DNA from: a virus | Direction: 5' to 3' (one strand) | Length of the DNA: 46,512 bases | IMG/VR virus record: IMGVR_UViG_3300027917_000070 | Span: 1 to 46,512 of that record | Shown here: one piece after another, positions 16,136 to 24,017 of the stretch | Numbering within the stretch: the stretch's first letter is position 1 | Layout of the letters: every line of letters starts with the position of its first letter | Notes under the pieces: generated by a model | What the model was told of the DNA's origin: nothing | What the model saw: the letters and a program-made list of their open reading frames with translations, nothing else | Database searches by the model: none | Translations under genes and position numbers: made by a program

Positions 16136-16161
16136 AAAAAAAGGGGCCCCGAAAGGCCCCT
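16136..16161 (-). terminator. Intrinsic terminator after the capsid gene
   Basis: Minus strand: AGGGGCC-TTTCGG-GGCCCCT followed directly by a run of T (16142-16136). A GC stem of seven pairs plus U-tract is a textbook intrinsic terminator. It ends the head cassette 20 bases after the capsid stop codon. Confidence 0.92.
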
Positions 16162-16184
16162 CCTTAAATAATTATGCTTTAGAA

Positions 16185-17096
16185 TTAAGCACCTTCAACA
16201 CCGAAGATACCTCTATAGTCAGAAACTCCAAAAGAGTATCTTTCTCTAGCTTTGTATCTCATGTTTCCAGTATCAAAATCACCTTCCATTTTAGTAGAGA
16301 TAGGTGATCTCTCAAAGTACTTCATTCCATTTGGCACATCTGTAGTGATGTAAAACGCATCAGTATCAGTTAAGAAATTGTTAACCACATAACCTTGTGG
16401 AACCATTCCCATATTTCTGATTGCGTTAATATCGTTATCAGCTGTTCCAACTCTGTTTGCAGACTTCATAAGTCTCTCAGCAGTAAATTGAAGCTCAGAA
16501 GGAATAATCATTTTCATTCCTTTAGCAGCAATTTTTAAGCCTCTCTCATCTGTCATTGCAGCAATGTCAATTAAAGACTGCTCTAATGAAGTTTCGTTAA
16601 GGTCTGCTTGAGTCGCTAATGTGTTAGCAACAGTACCAGCGATTGTTGGGTGGGCAACGTTAAATAAAGAAACGCCATCACCTGAATCGTAGTTGTCAGT
16701 TGAAGGTAAACCTTGAATTAAAGGATTTACAGCTTTAACTTGTTTTGTTTGTGCCATACTTCTAGCCAACGCTTTTGTATATCTAGACGCAAGTCTGTCA
16801 TACAAGTTGTCTTCAATCGCTTCTTCAGTGATTGAGAACGCTAATGCGATAGTTTCGTGAGTGTATCTAGCAGTGAAAGTCTCTTGAGCATTGTCAAAAG
16901 TCACACCAGAACCTTCAGGTTTTACTTGCGCATTACCAAAGCCAGATAACATTACTTCTTCTTCAAACGCTCTGTCTGAAGTTTCTTTAACGTAAATTGC
17001 TTCGTGTTGGTTTTCGTATTGTTTATATTCCAGGCCGAATAGTGCATTCAATCCTGGCTCTAGTTCTTTAACTAGTTGTGATCGTGATATAGCCAT
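16185..17096 (-). CDS. Major capsid protein
   Basis: A 303-residue protein with the layout of phage major capsid proteins: helical N-terminus 'QLVKELEPGLNALFGLEYKQ', an E-rich loop region, 'ETIALAFSITEEAIEDNLYD' (about 81-100), the spine-helix segment 'ASRYTKALARSMAQTKQVKA', and a C-terminal 'NMRYKARERYSFGVSDYRGI'. The flanking genes (scaffold and head proteins before it, strong terminator after) support the call. Assembles the icosahedral head; no protease domain is seen. Codon usage favours the neighbours' AT-rich style. Confidence 0.9.
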   Translation of the reverse strand: MAISRSQLVKELEPGLNALFGLEYKQYENQHEAIYVKETSDRAFEEEVMLSGFGNAQVKPEGSGVTFDNAQETFTARYTHETIALAFSITEEAIEDNLYDRLASRYTKALARSMAQTKQVKAVNPLIQGLPSTDNYDSGDGVSLFNVAHPTIAGTVANTLATQADLNETSLEQSLIDIAAMTDERGLKIAAKGMKMIIPSELQFTAERLMKSANRVGTADNDINAIRNMGMVPQGYVVNNFLTDTDAFYITTDVPNGMKYFERSPISTKMEGDFDTGNMRYKARERYSFGVSDYRGIFGVEGA

Positions 17097-17111
17097 ATTT
17101 ATATACTCCTA

Positions 17112-17666
17112 TTATATACCTGCGGTCTGTTTCAAGAAGTGTTGGTTGATTGTAACAACAACATTAGCGTTTAAGCCAAATGAGTTACCAACATCTTTTG
17201 CAAGACCTATTATTTTTAACTGGTTTTCACTTGCACCCATTGTTCCAGAAATTTCTGTTTTTGAAACAAAGTTTGGTGTTGAACCAGCTACAACTGCTAG
17301 CGGTGCACATAAGCCAATGTCAGCTTGTGTTACAGTACCAGCACTTTGAACTTCGAACCTCTCGTAAGGATCATCAGCGATGAAACCTACAATATCAGTA
17401 GCGGCATTAGCTGCTGCTAAGTGATTGGCCCAAGTTGGTTTTTGGTTAGAAGAGTCAGTGTAGAAGACACCATTAAGGACACCTAATAACGCTCCTGAAG
17501 CATCTGCAGGTACAATATATCCAGAAGCTGCCATTTCAACAGCGTCATTTTGATAAATTGCAGCAGTGCTTGCAGCAATAGCGTATTCAGATAAACCTTG
17601 GTTATCACTATTCTGACCAACTTTTCCGATAGCTTTCAATCCGAAAGCTGCGTCTACGTTTGCCAT
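17112..17666 (-). CDS. Head protein beside the capsid gene (cement/decoration type)
   Basis: A 184-residue Ala/Gly/Val-rich protein starting MANVDAAFGLKAIGKVGQNS, with 'EYAIAASTAAIYQNDAVEMA', 'IVGFIADDPYERFEVQSAGT' and 'GLCAPLAVVAGS'. The 'GFxADDPYxxFEVQ' block is widely seen in a protein coded directly upstream of the capsid gene in marine phages. Likely a head component that stabilises the shell; not experimentally assigned from sequence. Good Shine-Dalgarno (AAGGAG) before the ATG. Confidence 0.75.
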   Translation of the reverse strand: MANVDAAFGLKAIGKVGQNSDNQGLSEYAIAASTAAIYQNDAVEMAASGYIVPADASGALLGVLNGVFYTDSSNQKPTWANHLAAANAATDIVGFIADDPYERFEVQSAGTVTQADIGLCAPLAVVAGSTPNFVSKTEISGTMGASENQLKIIGLAKDVGNSFGLNANVVVTINQHFLKQTAGI

Positions 17667-17720
17667 AGTTTTATACTCCTTAGTTTATTAGTTTAATTGG
17701 GGTTAGGAATTGTTAAAAAA

Positions 17721-18185
17721 TTAACTCTTCTTCGTACCACCAAAAGTTACACGAGTCTGTCTATCTTGATTGATAGGCATACTTGGGTGCTGCTCCTTCA
17801 TTAAATCGTTTTCGACTGCATGATCTTGCTCAATACCTTGCCTTGCATAGTATTCAGCACGTGACTGCGCGATTTCTTCCGGTACCCTTGTCAGCACAAG
17901 GCCACCAACTCCGATCACTCCCGAGTATTTGCCGTCTTCGATCACTGGATAATCAGAATCTGGATATTGATCTGCACGAACTAATTCGTAACCTGATCTT
18001 AATCTTCCAGCGACATTTTTTGTGTCCTGAAAGCCCATTGACTCTGCTCTTACCCATCTGTGTCTAAAACCTGCTGGCGCCGGGGGCGCATCTAAACTTG
18101 ATGGTGGAGACCAAACTTTTTTTCGAGATTCTTTATCTCTAGTTTGACTCGCACGAGAGGCTCTTTTTTCGATATTATCTACCAT
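17721..18185 (-). CDS. Head-cassette protein of unknown role
   Basis: A 154-residue, basic N-terminal, proline-containing protein: 'RKKVWSPPSSLDAPPAPAG' then 'FRHRWVRAESMGFQDTKNVA', 'RLRSGYELVRADQYP' and 'GVIGVGGLVLTRVPEEIAQS'. A conserved marine-phage protein found between scaffold and capsid genes. May be a head-assembly factor. No recognised domain. Confidence 0.65.
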   Translation of the reverse strand: MVDNIEKRASRASQTRDKESRKKVWSPPSSLDAPPAPAGFRHRWVRAESMGFQDTKNVAGRLRSGYELVRADQYPDSDYPVIEDGKYSGVIGVGGLVLTRVPEEIAQSRAEYYARQGIEQDHAVENDLMKEQHPSMPINQDRQTRVTFGGTKKS

Positions 18186-18191
18186 ATGCTT

Positions 18192-19181
18192 TTACTCCTT
18201 CGTGATTATATTTAATTGTTTCGCATATTCTTCAAGTGGCACACCTAATTTTTTAGCAATTGCTACCTGTGACGATGTGAGTCTAACAGTTTTGCGACCA
18301 GGTTTGCTACTCCTTGCAGCCGAAGCTACAACCTGAGTAGGTTTACTTGTCGTTTGTTTTGATACACTATCAAATTTATGCGGGAATTCAAGTCTTATTC
18401 TCTTATCTATTTCAGAATAATACTCGTCCGATTGTGGGTCATAACCTTCATCCTCAACTAGCTTTTTATGTAAGCTAAATGCGGTATATGTCATAGCCTC
18501 GTCTTCACCAAACCAGTTGTTCTTTTGGGCCCAATTTTGAGCTTTAGGATCTGGATTGATTGGTTGTTGAACGGGTTGTTCAAAAGTAGGTTGTCTAACC
18601 TCCTTAGATTCAACATTAGTTTCTGGTGCTCTAGATTTAATTTCATTAAGTCTAGCCTCCTCATATCCTAATTTTGATATCTCTGTTTGTGCAGCTATCT
18701 CAGCTTTTAAATCGCCTTCTTCTCTGGCTCTTGCTAATTTAGATGCAGCGGCTTCCATAGAAGATTTAATCCTACTTTCCATTTCAGATACATAACCTGT
18801 ATCTAATTTAGAATATTTGGATTTAAGAATCTCTTGATCCGTTTGAACCTTTTTTGCGTATTCTAAAGCAGCAGCTTCTCTTCTCTCTGCCTCACGCATT
18901 TTTTTGGTTAACTTAGCAATTCTTCTTTGTACTCCTTCAGAGTAATCTTCTAATTCTTTCTTTTGGTCTTGGTCTTTCTTTTCTGGTTCTTGGTCCGTGG
19001 TTGTGTCTGCTTGAACATTAGACTGCTCGTCAGATTTCTCAGGTGAGTCATTAGACTCCGTACTGTTTTCTTTATCATTAGATACCTCTATTTCTGATTC
19101 TGGTGTTGGATTAGTTTCTAATTCAATCTCGGCTCCAGGACCTGATGTATCTAGATCTACAGTTTTTTCTTCTGTTGGCAT
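18192..19181 (-). CDS. Capsid scaffolding protein
   Basis: A 329-residue protein with a very acidic, Ser/Glu/Asp-rich N-terminal 80 residues, then a long charged helical segment (about 82-185: 'RRIAKLTKKMREAERREAAA' onward, predicted coiled coil) and a basic C-terminus ending 'VAIAKKLGVPLEEYAKQLN'. This composition and position immediately before the head genes are typical of scaffolds, which direct capsid assembly and leave before DNA entry. The basic C-terminus probably binds capsid subunits. Confidence 0.85.
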   Translation of the reverse strand: MPTEEKTVDLDTSGPGAEIELETNPTPESEIEVSNDKENSTESNDSPEKSDEQSNVQADTTTDQEPEKKDQDQKKELEDYSEGVQRRIAKLTKKMREAERREAAALEYAKKVQTDQEILKSKYSKLDTGYVSEMESRIKSSMEAAASKLARAREEGDLKAEIAAQTEISKLGYEEARLNEIKSRAPETNVESKEVRQPTFEQPVQQPINPDPKAQNWAQKNNWFGEDEAMTYTAFSLHKKLVEDEGYDPQSDEYYSEIDKRIRLEFPHKFDSVSKQTTSKPTQVVASAARSSKPGRKTVRLTSSQVAIAKKLGVPLEEYAKQLNIITKE

Positions 19182-19199
19182 AGTAACTCCTATCTATGA

Positions 19200-19667
19200 T
19201 TAAAATTGATGAAAGATATCTTCGGGGTCTTTCACCGTTGCTAGAACTTCGTCATCATTCAGAAGTCTAACTTCCCCGCCATCGATCATGATTCTTGATC
19301 CTGCATATCTTGCAAAGATCACCCAATCACCCTTCTTGCACCAAGGACCTTCAGGAAATTTTTCCTTGTCATAACAATGTGGTCCCATGGCCAATACTAA
19401 ACCACAAGTTGATGCAACTTGTGATCGCTCAATAGATTCATCAGCTAAATAAATTCCACCTTTAGTTTTAGGTTTAGCTTTAAATGGTAAAACAATCATC
19501 CTCCAACCTGTTGGAATAGGTAGTTTGGATTCTTCTTTATCTTTGATAGCGTTGTGCTTATCTATTTTTTCTTCGTTTTCTTTTTCGTACTTTTCTTCCA
19601 AAGCTAACTTAATCTTTGGGACCTCTTTTGTTCTGTCCGAGGTTAATGACGTTTCTGCCTTCTTCAT
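19200..19667 (-). CDS. GroES-like co-chaperonin
   Basis: A 155-residue protein. A 45-residue charged N-terminal extension precedes a Cpn10 domain: 'PIPTGWRMIVLPFKAKPKTK', 'GGIYLADESIERSQVASTCG', 'LVLAMGPHCYDKEKF', 'CKKGDWVIFARYAGSRIMID' and 'GGEVRLLNDDEVLATVKDP'. Phage-coded GroES homologues (T4 gp31 style) replace host GroES to fold large capsid proteins. Start at 19667 has AAGGAGC in place; the gene overlaps the preceding one by 59 bases. Cysteines in the domain are unusual for GroES. Confidence 0.85.
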   Translation of the reverse strand: MKKAETSLTSDRTKEVPKIKLALEEKYEKENEEKIDKHNAIKDKEESKLPIPTGWRMIVLPFKAKPKTKGGIYLADESIERSQVASTCGLVLAMGPHCYDKEKFPEGPWCKKGDWVIFARYAGSRIMIDGGEVRLLNDDEVLATVKDPEDIFHQF

Positions 19668-19869
19668 CTTTTTGCTCCTTAATATTTAGCAGGTTAGAGA
19701 TTTCCTGTGATATGTATTGGTAGGCATGTGCCTGACCTAACATGTACTTGTATTTTTCCATATTGTCAACACCACCAGCGATTAAGTTATCTCCGATAGC
19801 TTGGTATGAATCTTTTATTACTTTCTGTATTCTTTGTATGACGATAATATCGTCGGGTTGTTGTGCCAT
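19609..19869 (-). CDS. Conserved unknown helical protein
   Basis: An 86-residue helical protein: 'DDIIVIQRIQKVIKDSYQAI', 'MEKYKYMLGQAHAYQYISQE' and 'ISNLLNIKEQKDEEGR'. A small protein recurring in marine phages before the GroES or head genes. No catalytic motif; function unknown. Overlaps the GroES-like gene. Confidence 0.65.
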   Translation of the reverse strand: MAQQPDDIIVIQRIQKVIKDSYQAIGDNLIAGGVDNMEKYKYMLGQAHAYQYISQEISNLLNIKEQKDEEGRNVINLGQNKRGPKD

Positions 19870-20151
19870 TTAGCAATTCCACTTTCTTAGAGACTTGTTG
19901 ATTCTGCTATTGGGGTCTCTAGCCGTCTTAGCAGATGTTAATCTTTTCTTCATTCCAGACATTCTAGCGCAAAAACTCTTTCTTCTTTTTGCAGCTTTAG
20001 ATCCAGCTTTTAGTTTTGATGGTTTAGTAGTTACAGCGGTTTTTAATTTAGAACCTGGGTTTGCTGCTCTATAAGATGCAACACCTTTTCTATTTAATCC
20101 ACCTGATGCAGACTTACCTTCTTTTCTTTGCCATGCTGCTGTTCTAGCCAT
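19870..20151 (-). CDS. Basic DUF6321-like protein
   Basis: A 93-residue very basic protein with 'GGLNRKGVASYRAANPGSKL', 'GSKAAKRRKSFCARMSGMKK' and 'RDPNSRINKSLRKWNC'. The 'AAKRRKSFCARMsGM' and C-terminal 'RKWNC' blocks match the style of DUF6321, common among marine and other phages. Likely nucleic-acid-binding because of its charge; may help condense or package DNA. Two bases from its neighbour's frame. Confidence 0.75.
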   Translation of the reverse strand: MARTAAWQRKEGKSASGGLNRKGVASYRAANPGSKLKTAVTTKPSKLKAGSKAAKRRKSFCARMSGMKKRLTSAKTARDPNSRINKSLRKWNC

Positions 20152-20152
20152 A

Positions 20153-20329
20153 TTATTTTTTACTTTGTGATTTCTTAATGGCCTTAGCTGTTGGAGCTCC
20201 TTTAGTTCCAGGTTTTCTCATCTTCTCACCTGAACCTGCAGCAATTCTTTTTTTCTTTTGCTGGATATTATACCAAAGACCTTTTTTAGCCATAGTACCT
20301 TTTTTAGTTTTGTGCATCTTACTTGCCAT
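20153..20329 (-). CDS. Small basic conserved protein
   Basis: A 58-residue lysine-rich protein, MASKMHKTKKGTMAKKGLWY..., with 'RIAAGSGEKMRKPGTKGAPT' in the middle. The 'KGLwyNI...RRI.AGSGEkMRKPGtkGAPTakA' pattern recurs in phage genomes. Likely nucleic-acid- or capsid-binding because of charge. TAA stop overlaps nothing; ATG at 20329-20327. Confidence 0.7.
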   Translation of the reverse strand: MASKMHKTKKGTMAKKGLWYNIQQKKKRIAAGSGEKMRKPGTKGAPTAKAIKKSQSKK

Positions 20330-20346
20330 ATTTTTTACTCCCTTTC

Positions 20347-20508
20347 TTATATTCCCTCACTTAAAAATTGTTTGGTTATTTTTTTACAGTTATCACATGA
20401 TTTTTTAAATCTAGAATGTTCTTCACAATGATCAATGTTAATTTCAATTGGGCATTGACATTGCTTTATTTTAAAAAGCTTACATATGATTCTTTTAATA
20501 TATTTCAT
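20347..20508 (-). CDS. Small cysteine-rich protein
   Basis: A 53-residue protein (MKYIKRIICKLFKIKQCQCP...) with six cysteines, including C-Q-C and C-x-x-C (SCDNCKK) and a histidine pair near the middle. The pattern suggests a small zinc site. Its ATG overlaps the upstream gene's TGA by four bases (ATGA). Function unknown. Confidence 0.6.
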   Translation of the reverse strand: MKYIKRIICKLFKIKQCQCPIEINIDHCEEHSRFKKSCDNCKKITKQFLSEGI

Positions 20509-20738
20509 TTCCATCCTTTTTTTGCAAGTTTAGGTTGACCAGCTTTTACTAATCCACCTTTTTTTTCATATCTTCTTAACACTTCTTCTAATGAAGGTCC
20601 ACCCAACTCATCTAAATCTATTTCAATAACACCTTCTTTATCTCTCTTCATTTTCTTATAAAGATCTTTAAATGATTTAGAACTAGATCCAGATCGTCCT
20701 AATTCTCTAAACATTTCAGTGTAAGATTTTTTAGCCAT
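20505..20738 (-). CDS. Small conserved unknown protein
   Basis: A 77-residue protein: MAKKSYTEMFRELGRSGSSS, then 'DLYKKMKRDKEGVIEIDLDE' and 'LEEVLRRYEKKGGLVKAGQP'. Highly charged, probably helical. A marine-phage small protein without assigned function; coupled to the cysteine-rich gene by ATGA. Confidence 0.6.
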   Translation of the reverse strand: MAKKSYTEMFRELGRSGSSSKSFKDLYKKMKRDKEGVIEIDLDELGGPSLEEVLRRYEKKGGLVKAGQPKLAKKGWK

Positions 20739-20739
20739 T

Positions 20740-21129
20740 TTATTTTGCTTTTTTAGTGTTAATAATATCTGTTGCTTTTATACCATAAACTGCAGCCACT
20801 ACTGAAATCCAAAGACCAGTTATCCACCATGGCATATTTTGTAATTTTTCAAAATAAATATCTAATTTAGCACCAATCTTTTCATCTTCTGCAAATACAC
20901 TGTATGCTAATAAAAACAGTGGTGAAGACAATGTCAAAAGTATGAACTCGTCCTTCCAGTCTCCTCTTTGATTTTGAGCAATCTGTCCGGTGTATTCTAT
21001 TTCTCCGCGTTTCATCTTTTCAGCATGCACGATTTGTGCCTCTGACATTATGATCTCAGATTTTTTCTTATTCTGATAAATTTCGGCACCTGTTTTAAGC
21101 GCAGTGCCTATAAGACTCCACGGAAACAT
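20740..21129 (-). CDS. Holin-like membrane protein (GTA holin type)
   Basis: A 129-residue protein with two clear hydrophobic segments, about residues 63-82 ('FILLTLSSPLFLLAYSVFA') and 102-122 ('WITGLWISVVAAVYGIKATD'), plus a weaker N-terminal stretch. The cytoplasmic helical part is 'IGTALKTGAEIYQNKKKSEI' and 'HAEKMKRGEIEYTGQ...DWKDEF'. A 'qrgdWKDEF' before the first membrane segment fits the three-membrane-segment holin family known from gene transfer agents and marine phages. Likely opens the inner membrane at lysis. The partner endolysin would be the M15 peptidase at 36 kb. Confidence 0.65.
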   Translation of the reverse strand: MFPWSLIGTALKTGAEIYQNKKKSEIIMSEAQIVHAEKMKRGEIEYTGQIAQNQRGDWKDEFILLTLSSPLFLLAYSVFAEDEKIGAKLDIYFEKLQNMPWWITGLWISVVAAVYGIKATDIINTKKAK

Positions 21130-21132
21130 AGG

Positions 21133-21285
21133 TTAGTACCAAGTAGCAGTTTGTTTTTTAATAGTTTTAGTACCTTTAACAGTTACTTTTGGATTTTCTC
21201 CTGCTTTAGGTGTAGCAATTTTCTTACCACCTTCAGAAGCACCAATTTCATAACCGCATTTAGGCATTTTTGCATTTTTTTTCAT
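21133..21285 (-). CDS. Small basic unknown protein
   Basis: A 50-residue lysine-rich protein (MKKNAKMPKCGYEIGASEGG...). Ends TIKKQTATWY. A good ATG and tight spacing to neighbouring genes support it. Function unknown; lies in a run of four very small basic proteins. Confidence 0.6.
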   Translation of the reverse strand: MKKNAKMPKCGYEIGASEGGKKIATPKAGENPKVTVKGTKTIKKQTATWY

Positions 21286-21287
21286 AG

Positions 21288-21440
21288 TTATTTCCTCTTC
21301 TTAGACATTTTAGCTTCAGACAATGCAATTGCAATAGCCTGTTTAGGATTCTTTACCACTTTTTTTGATTTTCCGCTATGTAATTTTCCTTTTTTAAACT
21401 CTCTCATTACTTTAGCTACTTTTTTCTGACCTTTTTTCAT
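21288..21440 (-). CDS. Small DUF6496-like protein
   Basis: A 50-residue basic protein with 'KVMREFKKGKLHSGKS' and 'NPKQAIAIALSEAKMSKK', the pattern of the DUF6496 family of short phage and bacterial proteins. Its ATG shares one base with the portal stop (TAATG), so translation is coupled to the portal. Function unknown. Confidence 0.7.
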   Translation of the reverse strand: MKKGQKKVAKVMREFKKGKLHSGKSKKVVKNPKQAIAIALSEAKMSKKRK

Positions 21441-23905
21441 TACATTCCTCCATTATTTTTAAGTTCATGTTGTAAAACAGTCTTAGTTAATGAAGTACTA
21501 GCCCTTAATTCAGCTAAATCTTCATTTTGCTCTAGTTTCTCGTCTTGATTTGATTGGTTCATCATAGCTTTCATCTTATCAAGATTGATTCTGTCATCAG
21601 ATTCTTTTTTCTTACGCTGATTTTCAGCTGCTCTAATATCTAACTCTCTTGCTTTTAATTTAGCAATCGGGTCATTACCAAAATCACCATTAATTTTCTT
21701 TTCTTCATCTAAAAACTCTTCAGTCATTTCAGCAATCAATACTGCTTTTCTAGATTCTATTTTCATATTTACTTGCATAACCATCTGTTGCATTTGTGGG
21801 TTCTGCATTGCTTCAGGATTTTGTTGTAAAGATTGTAATTGCATAATCTCTTGTGCAAATTCCATTTCAACTTGTTCTAAAGCCATTAAAGAAATATGTT
21901 CAAAAATATTTTTCTGTAGAGAAGAAGATATCATTGGATTATTTCTAGCAATGTTGGTTCCCATAAAACTTAAATGAGATGTAATATGTGCTCTATGGTC
22001 TTGTCCTTTAAACGCTTGGAATGGTTGACCAGATAATGCATCAATATGTTCTAAAGATGGATCTTTAGGCATTGGTTGAGCGGGTTTATTTAAAATTAAA
22101 TCTACATTCTTAACTCCTAATGCTTCATACATATTTCTATAAGCATTATATAAATTATGAATTTGTGGATTGGATTGAGCTAATTGTAATTCAGTTTGAG
22201 CTAAACTAATTCTTTGAGTTTGACTAAATATATTAGGATCTGCTACTGGTAAAATATCTACTCTCTCATCAAAGTCAGCAACTTTAATATTTCGTTCTCC
22301 ACCTACTACATCAAAAGGATATTCTGGAGGTAAGTAACTTTTAAAGACACGTGATAATAATTGGAATTCAAATTTCAAACTAGCATACAATCTTTTATGA
22401 ATTGCAGACATGGTTCGTGATCCACGTTCTAATAGCGCAACGGTCGTACCCACTGCAGCTTGTTGATTACCCTCTCCTACCTGCATATCAGCTATAGATG
22501 CAAAACGCTGACCAGCCTGTACTACGACACCCATAAGATTAAGAAGTGTTTGAGATGGCTCTTTGAATGGAAGAGGCATAAAAGCATCTCTCAAATTACC
22601 ACCAGGAGCATCTACGTCTCTAAACTCTCCAGGTTGAATAGATTGTGCATCATCTCTAATTCTGATTCCACGCATTTTAAATCCAGCGGGTAAATTGGAC
22701 AAGGTACCTGCATCTAATAAAGATCTAAGAGCAGCAGTTGCTGTTCTTGATAATCCTCCGATCATATGAATTAAACCAAATCCATAAAATCCTAAACCAG
22801 GTAAAAATTTGAAATGTACGAAATAAGAAATTTTCTTTTTTTTAGGATCTCCTACTTCGTAATTTCTTCGTATACTCAAAACTGTTCGAGAGTTTGTTTC
22901 TATCGTTACAATGTAAGGAAGTTTAATTCCAGTTATGTCCCCTTCGGGTCCTCGATCTTCAAATCCCTCAAGATCTAGATTAACATGACATTCAAGTAAT
23001 GTGAAGACATCTTCATTACGACCTGTTTCTCTCATTCCTTCTAATTCATTTTCTTTTTTCTCTAAATCTGTTTCATCACCATAGCCAGGAGTTAGTTCTA
23101 CATCTCTATAAAAACCTCCTACTTGTTGTTTTCTTAAATCATTCTCAGAAGTTTTTAGTACATGAATAATAGATTCAGCATCATCTAAAGAGGTAGCTGT
23201 ATAAGGAACGATTAAATCATCAGCTGGTACAAATTTAGAAACAGCTCTTCCTAATAAATCATCATAATAAACTTTTTTAAAAGCAGATCCTGATAGTGGT
23301 AAATAAAATAACATTTGATCAAACTCAGCTTCATACTCTTTCATTTGATCCATGATTTGGTAATTCATAAATTCTTTAACACGATTTGCTTGAGCTTCTC
23401 TCTCAGGAGTTACTGCTCCAATAATTTGAGTTCGTACAGGTCCTTGAGCCGGGAGCAGTTCTTTATAAGCCAACGCTTGAAATTGCGTGACTGCTTCTGC
23501 TAGAACAGGATGGGTTGCACCAGCTGCACCTGCGAATGGTTCTGTCTTTTGTTCGTATTTGAATCCTAATAAATCTAATCCTTGGACATAAGCTTTTTCC
23601 CAGTCTTGTCTTGAGGATCTATAGTCTGTGTAGTTGTTATATAATTCTGAACCAAGAGGCGCCAATATTTCCTCGGGTAATAACTCTGCAAGATTATCAT
23701 AGTGATTTTCTGTTTGAGCCTGGTTGAAGGCTCCTGGTTCAAAATTAATTTCTACTCCGCCGTCTTCTAATGGGGTGACTTCTGTTTCACCAACATCAGG
23801 TAAATCTTCTTGAATCTCTAAATTCTCTTCGGCCGCTGCTTCAGGGCCTTCTATTTCAATTTCTTTTCTAACTTCGTTTGGAAGCGCTTTGTCTATTTCG
23901 GCCAT
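21440..23905 (-). CDS. Portal protein
   Basis: An 821-residue portal, large for the family. Acidic N-terminus (1-65), then the core with 'LLPEEILAPLGSELYNNYTD', 'DWEKAYVQGLDLLGFKYEQK', 'ATHPVLAEAVTQFQALAYKE' and 'LFYLPLSGSAFKKVYYDDLL' as in P22-like portals, and 'VGTTVALLERGSRTMSAIHK' near residue 490. The C-terminal 200 residues are helical and rich in Gln, Met, Glu and Lys, like the barrel of P22-type portals. It forms the dodecameric DNA channel with the terminase coded upstream. ATG with GGAG eight bases before. Confidence 0.87.
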   Translation of the reverse strand: MAEIDKALPNEVRKEIEIEGPEAAAEENLEIQEDLPDVGETEVTPLEDGGVEINFEPGAFNQAQTENHYDNLAELLPEEILAPLGSELYNNYTDYRSSRQDWEKAYVQGLDLLGFKYEQKTEPFAGAAGATHPVLAEAVTQFQALAYKELLPAQGPVRTQIIGAVTPEREAQANRVKEFMNYQIMDQMKEYEAEFDQMLFYLPLSGSAFKKVYYDDLLGRAVSKFVPADDLIVPYTATSLDDAESIIHVLKTSENDLRKQQVGGFYRDVELTPGYGDETDLEKKENELEGMRETGRNEDVFTLLECHVNLDLEGFEDRGPEGDITGIKLPYIVTIETNSRTVLSIRRNYEVGDPKKKKISYFVHFKFLPGLGFYGFGLIHMIGGLSRTATAALRSLLDAGTLSNLPAGFKMRGIRIRDDAQSIQPGEFRDVDAPGGNLRDAFMPLPFKEPSQTLLNLMGVVVQAGQRFASIADMQVGEGNQQAAVGTTVALLERGSRTMSAIHKRLYASLKFEFQLLSRVFKSYLPPEYPFDVVGGERNIKVADFDERVDILPVADPNIFSQTQRISLAQTELQLAQSNPQIHNLYNAYRNMYEALGVKNVDLILNKPAQPMPKDPSLEHIDALSGQPFQAFKGQDHRAHITSHLSFMGTNIARNNPMISSSLQKNIFEHISLMALEQVEMEFAQEIMQLQSLQQNPEAMQNPQMQQMVMQVNMKIESRKAVLIAEMTEEFLDEEKKINGDFGNDPIAKLKARELDIRAAENQRKKKESDDRINLDKMKAMMNQSNQDEKLEQNEDLAELRASTSLTKTVLQHELKNNGGM

Positions 23906-24017
23906 TTATTTTCTCCAATCTTGTAGTCTTAACAGTATTATATTCAATATTCAAGCCCTGTGGTGTAGGACCTGATTTTGGTGGTATAGTTAAAGTTAAT
24001 CTTTTAGGTTTTTTCAT
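23868..24017 (-). CDS. Small unknown protein overlapping the portal start
   Basis: A 49-residue basic protein MKKPKRLTLTIPPKSGPTPQ... ending ASKRS. Its ATG follows the terminase TAG directly, and its last 38 bases overlap the portal gene in another frame. The 'RLTLTIPPKSGPTPQG' start recurs between terminase and portal genes in marine phages. Function unknown; may be a packaging accessory. Confidence 0.6.
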   Translation of the reverse strand: MKKPKRLTLTIPPKSGPTPQGLNIEYNTVKTTRLEKINGRNRQSASKRS